From assembly GCA_002319915.1 (NCBI GenBank), contig DCFQ01000098.1, positions 33,173 through 97,172 of the forward strand: a stretch of 64,000 nucleotides of DNA, given 5' to 3'. Position numbers and translations under genes: made by a program. This stretch comes from Bacteroidales bacterium UBA1800 (GTDB lineage Bacteria > Bacteroidota > Bacteroidia > Bacteroidales > VadinHA17). Numbering within the stretch: the first letter of the stretch is position 1; each line of letters opens with the position of its first letter. Below the pieces are notes generated by a model. The model was not told where the DNA came from, ran no database searches, and saw only the letters and a program-made list of their open reading frames with translations. Shown here piece by piece: positions 27,780-34,645 of the stretch.

Positions 27780-29294
27780 ATGATTAATTCAAAATTTTCG
27801 ATCAGAATAGTCTCAGCATTTGTTCTTTCAATGCTGATCATTTCCTGCGCTCACTCGCCGGTAAAAATTCACACTTCAAATCCCCATTATTTTGAATGGA
27901 AGGGACGGCCGTTAGTTCTGATAACTTCAGATCACCATTATGGAGCAGTGATCGATGGGGACTTCGATTACGAAAAGTTTCTTGATTACCTGGCACAAAA
28001 TGGTTTAAATCTGACCAGGATATACCCGGGTGGTATGTTCGAACCGGCAGATAAATACCTGCCCGGTAATCCACTGGGACCACGACCGGGGAAACAGCTT
28101 CTGCCTTGGGCAAAGTCCGCCGAACCGGGTGCAAATGCGGATCTTGCATTACCGGGGCAGACGTCATATAAATATGATCTTGATAAATGGAATCAGGATT
28201 ATTTCGACAGGCTGATTGATTTTGTAAGGAAAGCCGGGGCCCGTAAAATTATTGTTGAAGTGGCTTTTTTCAACGGGATGTACAACGATTGCTGGCCGTT
28301 GATGGCAATGTATCATCAGAATAATGTCCAGGAGATCGGAAATTACGAATCCGATGATTGCGGGAAGTTTACAACTGATGATCCATCCAATCAGGATGTG
28401 ATTAAATACCAGAAAGCCTATATAGCAAAGATTACGCGGGAACTTAACGGATTTGACAACTTAATCTATGATATTTGTGATGAACCTTCCCTCCAGGGCC
28501 TTCCCGGGGGAGGCGTCAGGTTCCTTCCGGACAGCGCCGTGGCGCCATGGATCGAAAAGATGAAGGACGCATTTCTCGATGCTGAAAGGAAGCTTCCGAA
28601 AAAGCACCTGCTGGGACAGACCGTACAGAACCTCTCGCCTGACCTGTCGCAGGAAGGATGGTGCCAGTGGCTGCCGGCGGAATATGTAAAACCTGCCGAA
28701 AAAGCATTACAGCTCGATTATAAATGCAACAAACCGATAGTTGATGTCGAGTCTAATTATTATGGCATGAGCCTCACAAAAAATGCATACGACACCGATG
28801 CCGTAAGGATTGAAGGCTGGTGGTTCATGCTCGGCGGAGGCGCAGGATGCATAAACCTGAACGGTGAATTTCACCGCGGACAGGAAACCGGTTCAGAAAA
28901 CACGAAAATGGTGATAGTTCCCCAGAAAAAAATCCTCAAGGACTTTATGAACAGCCTGGACCTGAAACATTTAACCCGTTTTACCGGAATTTCCGTCACA
29001 CCAGTAAACAGGTTCTGCAATGCCCTCTCTGTTCCGGGCAGGCAGTATGCTATTTACTTGTTCCGCGGGGATTTCGAGGGTGAGTGGGGAGCCCACTTTG
29101 TGGCATCGAATGGCAGGTACCGTGATACAATTGCCATCAGCAATGTGCCGGCCGGGACATACCTCCGCGAATGGATTGATCCTGCAAATGGAGCAGTACT
29201 GTCATCGGAAAAAATAACAACCGGCGGCGGAAGGCTTTTGCTCGTGACACCTGAGTACATGGTTGATATTGCAATGAGGATGGGAAGAAAGTAG
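27780..29294 (+). CDS. Glycoside-hydrolase-like lipoprotein (DUF4038/GH140-like barrel)
   Basis: 504 residues. Lipobox LIISC (Cys about 23). Starts with the pattern HYFEWKGRPLVLITSDHHYG, as in DUF4038-type barrels, continues with NLTRIYPGG, a KIIVEVAFFNGMYND strand, and LIYDICDEPS, where the Glu after Asp fits a retaining GH acid/base. C-terminal beta-sandwich (about 420-504) as in collagen-binding-like domains. Substrate unknown; apiosidase-like activity is only a family hint. It diverges from the lipase gene upstream. Confidence 0.7.
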   Translation: MINSKFSIRIVSAFVLSMLIISCAHSPVKIHTSNPHYFEWKGRPLVLITSDHHYGAVIDGDFDYEKFLDYLAQNGLNLTRIYPGGMFEPADKYLPGNPLGPRPGKQLLPWAKSAEPGANADLALPGQTSYKYDLDKWNQDYFDRLIDFVRKAGARKIIVEVAFFNGMYNDCWPLMAMYHQNNVQEIGNYESDDCGKFTTDDPSNQDVIKYQKAYIAKITRELNGFDNLIYDICDEPSLQGLPGGGVRFLPDSAVAPWIEKMKDAFLDAERKLPKKHLLGQTVQNLSPDLSQEGWCQWLPAEYVKPAEKALQLDYKCNKPIVDVESNYYGMSLTKNAYDTDAVRIEGWWFMLGGGAGCINLNGEFHRGQETGSENTKMVIVPQKKILKDFMNSLDLKHLTRFTGISVTPVNRFCNALSVPGRQYAIYLFRGDFEGEWGAHFVASNGRYRDTIAISNVPAGTYLREWIDPANGAVLSSEKITTGGGRLLLVTPEYMVDIAMRMGRK

Positions 29295-29295
29295 G

Positions 29296-29347
29296 GTGCT
29301 GGATACTGGTTGCTGGTTGCTGATTGTGGGTTGCTGGATACTAGTTG
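29296..29347. repeat. Left heptamer array (GCTGGTT type) flanking the four-helix-bundle gene
   Basis: Imperfect tandem units of TTGCTGG with spacers such as ATACTGG and ATTGTGG begin two bases after the stop of the GH-like gene. They are in opposite orientation to the array at 29788-29870. Confidence 0.75.
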
Positions 29348-29359
29348 TAATCTAATACA

Positions 29360-29725
29360 TCAGGTTCTCCAGCTTGATTCCACGTATTGAATAAAGCTGT
29401 TTAACATCTTGCCCAGTTGGCAATATTCCGGCAGAAGTTCCTCAAAATCCTTTCTTTCCGGATAAAGAGTATTTATCATTTCAAGCTGACTGGTTGTCTC
29501 ATCGCATGAGGATTGGGCATAGATCAAGAACTTAATAAACTCCGGCTTGTATCTTCTCCGTCCAAAACCTTCAGCGATTTGGTCCTTTATACTTTTGGAG
29601 GCGCGTCGTATCTGACTTCCCTGTTCGTAAAGCTCAAACCCGGGCAAAGTCAATGACGAATAATGCACTCGTTTTGCCAATTCAAATGCAACCTTGTATA
29701 TTTCAAGATCTTTATAGCTACTCAT
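29360..29725 (-). CDS. Four-helix-bundle protein (TIGR02436; S23 rRNA intervening-sequence / Avd-like)
   Basis: 121 residues, all alpha. The family signature is clear: YKDLEIYKVAFELAKRVH, EQGSQIRRASKSIKDQIAEGFGR (conserved Arg/Ser/Ile pattern) and KFLIYAQSSCDETTSQLE. Relatives include proteins coded in intervening sequences of 23S rRNA genes and the accessory Avd protein of diversity-generating retroelements; most stand-alone copies have no known function. Here no reverse transcriptase or rRNA is nearby, and inverted heptamer arrays flank the gene on both sides. Confidence 0.9.
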   Translation of the reverse strand: MSSYKDLEIYKVAFELAKRVHYSSLTLPGFELYEQGSQIRRASKSIKDQIAEGFGRRRYKPEFIKFLIYAQSSCDETTSQLEMINTLYPERKDFEELLPEYCQLGKMLNSFIQYVESSWRT

Positions 29726-29787
29726 TTACCTGGAACCAGCACGAAAAATATGACAGCTATCAAAGATACAAATTATTTAATGACAAT

Positions 29788-29870
29788 CCAGCAACAAGCA
29801 ACAAGCAACAAGCACCAAGCAACGAGCAACTAGCAACTAACCAGCAACCAGCACCTAGCAACCAGCAACC
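29788..29870. repeat. Right heptamer array (CCAGCAA type) flanking the four-helix-bundle gene
   Basis: About twelve units of CCAGCAA and variants (CAAGCAA, CACCAAG, CGAGCAA, CTAGCAA) in tandem, complementary to the array at 29296-29347. The array ends six bases before the 3' end of the gene at 29877. It has no spacers of constant length, so it is not a CRISPR. Confidence 0.8.
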
Positions 29871-29876
29871 TTCTTC

Positions 29877-30335
29877 CTACCTCATGATTCTCCTCTCAAT
29901 TGCCGTCATGATCCCCTTATAGCTTTCTGTTTCCTTTGCCCTAACGGCTTCGGCTTTTTCATCACCAAGCCTCCACTTCCCAGCCCGTTGGATGCTGTCC
30001 GCCTGTATCCTGTAATGTTCCGCAAGGCGTTCCTCTGGGGTATAAAGTGCTTCCATCCTGGAATCTAGAGTGTCGAGTGCTATTCTGTACATTTTGTAGA
30101 GTTCCCTCATATCGGCCGATGAAGGCGGGTGAGGCGCAGTGCTTTTATTGTATAATCCTGTCGCAATTGTAAGCTGCCCCTTCCAGAACTTTCCCCCCTG
30201 GACAAGAGCTCTCAGGTGGTTGCCCAGACCCTTTACCTGCCCCTTTTCATTGACTACCAGCTTTTCCTGTCCCGATATGTAGAAGTACCCTCCGAGCAGT
30301 CCAAGTATTAATATCCCAATTATGTATTTGCGCAT
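29877..30335 (-). CDS. Hypothetical membrane-anchored protein
   Basis: 152 residues with a basic start and one N-terminal hydrophobic helix (about 4-21, many Gly), then a helical domain (TPEERLAEHYRIQADS, RAKETESYKGIMTAIERR). No family recognised. Its stop abuts the heptamer array; upstream there is a 130-base gap with CACAGAGG-type repeat words. Confidence 0.65.
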   Translation of the reverse strand: MRKYIIGILILGLLGGYFYISGQEKLVVNEKGQVKGLGNHLRALVQGGKFWKGQLTIATGLYNKSTAPHPPSSADMRELYKMYRIALDTLDSRMEALYTPEERLAEHYRIQADSIQRAGKWRLGDEKAEAVRAKETESYKGIMTAIERRIMR

Positions 30336-30465
30336 CAGATTTTAAGTAAGGAGGCAAATATACTGAATCTATTTTCGTTTGCGTAAGACAAAAATAAGAA
30401 CTTGCACAGAGGGGCACAGAGGACCATTGAGTCACTCTTTGAAAAAAAAAGTATCTCCTGGTTTC

Positions 30466-32040
30466 CTAATTTGTAACCCTCATCAGGTCCAGGTCCTGGA
30501 AATCGTAGCTGAAATCCGTCATTGGCGAGATCGGCTTCATCCTGAATTCAAAAGCTTTCCCGGTCTCATCCAGGTAGAACATCACATAAGAATCGGCATC
30601 CATGCTCCTGTCGTTCCATTTAACCACGAATGTATTGCCCGTATATGGAAGCAGCTCGCCGGTAAGCGGGTGAGATCTTTTCGAATCAAACCAGAGTCGG
30701 CCGTTTTTGACTGAGATCGTTACCTCACCAAGCCATTTATCACGGTATGTACCGGTGTACAGACTGTCAGCCGGCTTTATCGACAGGTTTTTCAGGTTCT
30801 CCCCGATTCTCTTCCAGATCTCATCGGTAATTCCTTTTGCAGATTCAATATTCCTTTTTTCAGCATCGGCATATTGTTTTACCCTGTCAATGCCCTTGAT
30901 ACCGAAATAGCTGTCGAGAATTGTGTTTGTTATGGAATAAAAAGCTGCTCCCGATTGCTGGTTGGTAAACACCAGGATACCAAGCTTCAGTTCCGGGACA
31001 AGGGTGACCTGGGTCACGATCCCTGCCAGTCCGCCAGTATGTTCAACTTTCTTATAACCCCTTGCATCGCTAAGGAACCATCCCAACCCGTAACTCCTGA
31101 AATGCGTGTTGTATTCCGTTGAGTCCCTGACCGGCAAAATCGTCTGAGACGACCACATTTCCCAATGGGCCCGTTCACTGAAAAGCTGGCTGCCGGTCCC
31201 ATATTTCCCATTGTTCATCTGCATCATGATCCATTTGCACATATCGGTGAGGTTGCTGTAAATGCCGCCTGCCGCATCCGAGATCTGTGTGAAATCGCGC
31301 CCGATCACCTGTACTGTCCCGTTGACCGGTGCGTGTGGATCAATGACATTTACCTTGTCCCTGAGATGGTCAAAGGTTGCCGCACTGCCAGTCATGCCAA
31401 GGGGCTTCATGATCCTCGATTCGATAAAGTCTTCCCAGCTCATGCCCGAGACCCTGGCCACAACTTCACCAGCAACGATATAAAGCAGGTTGTCGTAATC
31501 GAATTTAGTACGGAACGAAGAAACCGGCTTCAGGTACCTCAGGTTATGGATGATATCCTTCAGGACAAAATCATTCTCGCCCGGGAAGATCATGAGGTCA
31601 CCTGCACCAAGCCCCATCCCGCTCCTGTGTGTGAGCAGATCCCTTATGGTAAACTCCTGGGTGACAAACGGGTCATAGAGCCTGAATTCCGGAATGTAGT
31701 CAGTAACCCGGTCATCCCATCTCAGCTTTTTCTCATCGACCAGCATCCCGAGCGCTGCCGATGTGAAAGCCTTGCTGTTCGATGCAATGCCGAAGGTGGT
31801 ATTGACATCCACTTTCTGTTTTGTATTGAGGGATCGAACACCATATCCTTTGGCATGGATCACCTTATTATCCTTTACAACTGCCACTGCAATTCCGGGA
31901 ACATCGAAGGCCGTCAGCGCCCTTTCCGCGACTTTATCGATCCCGTCGCCCGTGATCACCTGGCCATTCAGTGTGATCCAGACAGAGATTAGCAGAAAAT
32001 ATGCCGTAAAACATGCCAGAAGCTTAAGTGATCTTTTCAT
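30466..32040 (-). CDS. Serine hydrolase, class-C beta-lactamase/PBP-like, with C-terminal DUF3471-like domain
   Basis: 524 residues. Signal peptide (1-28); catalytic SxxK at Ser87-Lys90 (ASNSK), Tyr-x-Asn in FDYDNLLY (about 180-187) and the HTGG loop (about 336), the three marks of the beta-lactamase/DD-peptidase fold. The last 110 residues (YTGTYRDKWLGEVTISV) are a lipocalin-like DUF3471-type beta domain. Such proteins are D-aminopeptidases, esterases or carboxypeptidases; the exact reaction is not clear. Confidence 0.88.
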   Translation of the reverse strand: MKRSLKLLACFTAYFLLISVWITLNGQVITGDGIDKVAERALTAFDVPGIAVAVVKDNKVIHAKGYGVRSLNTKQKVDVNTTFGIASNSKAFTSAALGMLVDEKKLRWDDRVTDYIPEFRLYDPFVTQEFTIRDLLTHRSGMGLGAGDLMIFPGENDFVLKDIIHNLRYLKPVSSFRTKFDYDNLLYIVAGEVVARVSGMSWEDFIESRIMKPLGMTGSAATFDHLRDKVNVIDPHAPVNGTVQVIGRDFTQISDAAGGIYSNLTDMCKWIMMQMNNGKYGTGSQLFSERAHWEMWSSQTILPVRDSTEYNTHFRSYGLGWFLSDARGYKKVEHTGGLAGIVTQVTLVPELKLGILVFTNQQSGAAFYSITNTILDSYFGIKGIDRVKQYADAEKRNIESAKGITDEIWKRIGENLKNLSIKPADSLYTGTYRDKWLGEVTISVKNGRLWFDSKRSHPLTGELLPYTGNTFVVKWNDRSMDADSYVMFYLDETGKAFEFRMKPISPMTDFSYDFQDLDLMRVTN

Positions 32041-32175
32041 ATCATGAGGTTATTTTATAAGGATTTTGCCGCGACCTTTCAACTACTTAAGGGCCCGGCA
32101 CAAGTTTTACTCCAATTTACAGTTTAATATTAAGATCGCACAAAAGGCGCTTATAAAAAATATTACTTTTGCCGC

Positions 32176-32367
32176 ATGGGAAAATTCCTGCAGAATCACA
32201 CAGCCAATCATCCGGGCAGAATATCAGCCGGGTTCCGGGGCCGCCTGCCGGCTATACTGCTGTTGCTCTTACTCGTAATTATTATCGGTTCAGGTTGTGC
32301 TACTCAGCACAAATACAAAAGACACAGGGAGATGCCCTGCCCTTGCGAGGAAAATCTTCGGAGGTAA
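32176..32367 (+). CDS. Small lipoprotein with CPC motif
   Basis: 63 residues. A strong hydrophobic run (LLLLLLVIIIGSGC) ends in a lipobox with Cys about 40, followed by only about 23 mature residues rich in Lys, Arg and His, and a CPC near the end (EMPCPCEENLRR). A TACTTTTG box lies only four bases before the ATG, which is too close for a normal leader, so the true start or promoter is uncertain. Probably a real small surface lipoprotein. Confidence 0.5.
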   Translation: MGKFLQNHTANHPGRISAGFRGRLPAILLLLLLVIIIGSGCATQHKYKRHREMPCPCEENLRR

Positions 32368-32398
32368 TCACTCTCCTCCTTCACCCTGCAAAATTAAA

Positions 32399-32429
32399 TT
32401 GACTTTGGTTTTATAGTAGCGTAACTTTG
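32399..32429 (+). promoter_or_regulatory. Bacteroidota-type promoter (TTG-N20-TAACTTTG)
   Basis: TTG at 32399-32401 and TAACTTTG at 32422-32429 are 20 bases apart, as in the canonical Bacteroidota promoter. It points at the 41-codon frame starting at 32492. Confidence 0.6.
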
Positions 32430-32491
32430 TAAAGCATAATGTTTTACATGGTGATTAGTTCGTCGCTGCCAACTTAACCAAACTGTCGACA

Positions 32492-32617
32492 ATGAGCCAG
32501 GTCAAAAAAGAAACCGAACAGCAAATGGATCCTGAAGAAAAATCCAGAAAGAAGAGGTCCAGATTGATTAAATGGATCCTCAATATTATTGACAGCATTG
32601 TTACTCCCTTGACGTAA
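32492..32617 (+). CDS. Candidate 41-residue small protein
   Basis: A complete frame with ATG at 32492 and TAA at 32615, in a gap otherwise free of genes. The N-terminal half is charged (many Lys, Glu, Arg) and the C-terminal half is an amphipathic/hydrophobic helix (LIKWILNIIDSIV). A well-formed promoter precedes it. It resembles in layout the short Bacteroidota peptides with a Lys-rich head and hydrophobic tail, but no family is proven. Confidence 0.45.
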   Translation: MSQVKKETEQQMDPEEKSRKKRSRLIKWILNIIDSIVTPLT

Positions 32618-32653
32618 TGCAGGCTGTCTTTTAAAATTAAGAACTTACACAGA

Positions 32654-32671
32654 TCCCGATAGCTATCGGGA
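32654..32671. repeat. Dispersed 18-bp palindrome, copy
   Basis: Perfect TCCCGATAGCTATCGGGA. It is flanked by AAGAACTTACACAGA on the left and by GAGGAGACACAGAGTTAA on the right (reverse orientation relative to the 1399 copy); further CTCTGTGTCTCCTCGG and CTCCGTGTAAC words lie up to about 32750. Confidence 0.85.
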
Positions 32672-32828
32672 CAATGAGGAGACACAGAGTTAATTTCTTT
32701 TACTCTCCGGCTTCCTCTGTGTCTCCTCGGTGATACTCCGTGTAACAATTAAAGTACCCACGGATAAATAAAAATATTATCTTGCTAGTCGTTTGTTGAT
32801 ACAAAAATCAGAGCTAAAACCATTTCAA

Positions 32829-33788
32829 ATGAAGAAGAGTTTATCCAGACGAAAATTCATCCAGGCCGCAGCCCTCACCACAACAGGGGCAATGTTGCCG
32901 TTGGTTCCTGGACCGGCATCCTTGCCGGAGAACGATAAATCGCGGAAACTTAGTGCGGAGCTGCCGAAGCGAAGACTGGGCCGGACAAACAGGATGGTCT
33001 CATGCATAGGGTTCGGCGCCGGGTCACGCTATTGTGGATGGGTGGCAAGCGATGAGATACTTCAGAAGCAAATCGATCATGCCATCAATCTCGGGATTAC
33101 ATATTTCGACACTGCAAGGGCCTACGGCGACGGTCTTTCCGAGGAGCGCTACGGGAAATTCCTTACCCCGAAATACAGGGACAGGATCTTCCTTAACTCC
33201 AAGTCAATGGAGAGATCTTATGACGGAGTTATGAAAGGTATCGAGATTACACTCAGGACCCTGAAAACCGATCATCTCGATCTTTATACAATGCATTCCA
33301 TCGATATGATGGAAGACGTTGACAAACTGCTAAGCCCCGATGGCGGATACAAAGCGTTCCTGAAGCTTAAGTCTGAGGGAGTGGTAAAGAATATCGGTTT
33401 CTCTTTTCATAAATGGAATGATGCATCCCGAAAGTGCTTCGATAATTTTGACGTCGATGCAGTTCTCTGCCCGATCAATGCATCAAAATCGAACGGGAAT
33501 GAAGAAGGATTCCTGCCGCTTGCTCTCAAGAGGGATATCGGCGTGATCGCAATCAAGCTTATGGGGCAGAATGTCCTGATAGGGAATGTGACGGGTGACG
33601 ACCTGCTAAGGTTTGGCCTGAGCCTTCCCATTTCGGTGGCAAATGTCGGCATGGACGGGTTTGCGCCGCTCGAATCGTGCGTTGAAGTGGGCAGGGAATC
33701 CCTGATTACAAAACAGGAAGCCGAAAGTATTGTGAAGAAGCTCAATTTTGATCCCAAAGTCACCAGGCTCCCCTATTACACCGGATGA
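32829..33788 (+). CDS. Aldo/keto reductase with twin-arginine signal
   Basis: 319 residues from the ATG at 32829 (LSRRKFIQAAALTTTGAML, a Tat-type leader). TIM-barrel AKR with the catalytic tetrad visible: Asp and Tyr in YFDTARAYGDG, Lys in FLNSKS, His in LYTMHSID. Start-of-barrel motif RRLGRTNRMVSCIGFG. An exported AKR is found widely in Bacteroidota; cofactor supply outside the cytoplasm would need pre-loading of NADP before Tat export. Substrate unknown. Confidence 0.88.
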   Translation: MKKSLSRRKFIQAAALTTTGAMLPLVPGPASLPENDKSRKLSAELPKRRLGRTNRMVSCIGFGAGSRYCGWVASDEILQKQIDHAINLGITYFDTARAYGDGLSEERYGKFLTPKYRDRIFLNSKSMERSYDGVMKGIEITLRTLKTDHLDLYTMHSIDMMEDVDKLLSPDGGYKAFLKLKSEGVVKNIGFSFHKWNDASRKCFDNFDVDAVLCPINASKSNGNEEGFLPLALKRDIGVIAIKLMGQNVLIGNVTGDDLLRFGLSLPISVANVGMDGFAPLESCVEVGRESLITKQEAESIVKKLNFDPKVTRLPYYTG

Positions 33789-33931
33789 AAAAAGCCATTT
33801 TCACGGCCCGTATTTGATTTTTCCGGATTAAAAGGCAACTTTTTCGCGGGGTTTACGTAAAAACCTTCAAAACCATTTTGTCTGCAATATTTGGGTATTT
33901 AAATGGTTTTACCTTCTAATAAGTTGTAAGT

Positions 33932-34162
33932 ATGAAAAGGTTGGCCATTGCGGTTTTGATACTGTCGGTGTTAGTCCTGGCATCGGCAGGCTGTGCCGCC
34001 AACAGGAGATATGACGGCGAACTGAGAGGGCTCATGCTTCAGGATAACCTGAAACTGGGAAGGAACAAGGCCTATTACTCTAAGCACAACATCCAAACAA
34101 AGAAGGAAGCTTACCGTAAATACCGGAAGGGCAATAAATATTATGTCCTTCAGAGAAGGTAA
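33932..34162 (+). CDS. Small lipoprotein
   Basis: 76 residues. Signal with lipobox ASAGC (Cys about 21), then a short, very basic mature part rich in Tyr, Lys and Arg (KKEAYRKYRKGNKYYV). No family recognised. It stands between the aldo/keto reductase and a convergent small gene. Confidence 0.6.
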   Translation: MKRLAIAVLILSVLVLASAGCAANRRYDGELRGLMLQDNLKLGRNKAYYSKHNIQTKKEAYRKYRKGNKYYVLQRR

Positions 34163-34187
34163 CGGCTTCCGTGGTTGTACTGATCAC

Positions 34188-34391
34188 TCAGGCCGATAAT
34201 TTCTGCCCCGTAACAACCAGTTCCGCTATGGAATTCCTGATTTCAAGTAGAATTTTGTACTGCTTGTCCGACAGGGTCTTATACCGCGAGTAGTAATACT
34301 GCAGACCCTTCACAAAATCGAGCTGCCCCTGGGTCAACCTTCCTGCATGGAGGCTCAGTTCCCTGAATAGTTCCTTTATTTCGTCTCTCAT
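34188..34391 (-). CDS. Hypothetical small helical protein
   Basis: 67 residues from MRDEIKELF (34391); a longer frame begins eight codons upstream. The segment LTQGQLDFVKGLQYYYSRYKTLSDKQYKIL looks like the short helical motif found at the end of several Bacteroidota DNA-related proteins, but no function follows from it. Confidence 0.55.
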   Translation of the reverse strand: MRDEIKELFRELSLHAGRLTQGQLDFVKGLQYYYSRYKTLSDKQYKILLEIRNSIAELVVTGQKLSA

Positions 34392-34596
34392 AGCCGTATT
34401 ATTTAACCCGGTCAAAAATCGTTACCACCACCCCCAAAACCTTTCTGATTTATCCTTATCACGAACAGCGAGCCCTCTGCCAGCCCGGTAACACTTGACC
34501 AACCTCAATCTAATAGACGTAATATCCGCGGAATTGTTCAGCCGTGGACCTCCCTGCTTCTCAGTGCTTCTCAGTGTATCTCTGTGCTCCTCTGTG

Positions 34597-34614
34597 TCCC
34601 GATAGCTATCGGGA
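34597..34614. repeat. Dispersed 18-bp palindrome, copy
   Basis: Perfect copy in the order CTCTGTG - palindrome - ATCTGTGTCAGTTCTT, preceded by several CTCAGTG words (34558-34596). It lies just past the 3' end of the 34646-37471 gene. Confidence 0.85.
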
Positions 34615-34645
34615 TCTGTGTCAGTTCTTCCAATCCTCCCGCCCG

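Noticed and set aside
29360..29725. Diversity-generating retroelement, suggested by the Avd-like protein
   Set aside because: No reverse transcriptase and no template/variable repeat pair is found in the window.
29788..29870. Possible CRISPR array
   Set aside because: The units are 7 bases long and run on without spacers; no cas genes are in the window.
31165..31992. 275-residue plus-strand frame
   Set aside because: It lies wholly antisense to the beta-lactamase-like gene, whose catalytic motifs are intact; it has no domain of its own.
32455..32748. 97-residue minus-strand frame
   Set aside because: It reads through a palindrome copy and its repeat words, and lies antisense to the 41-codon candidate, which has a good promoter.
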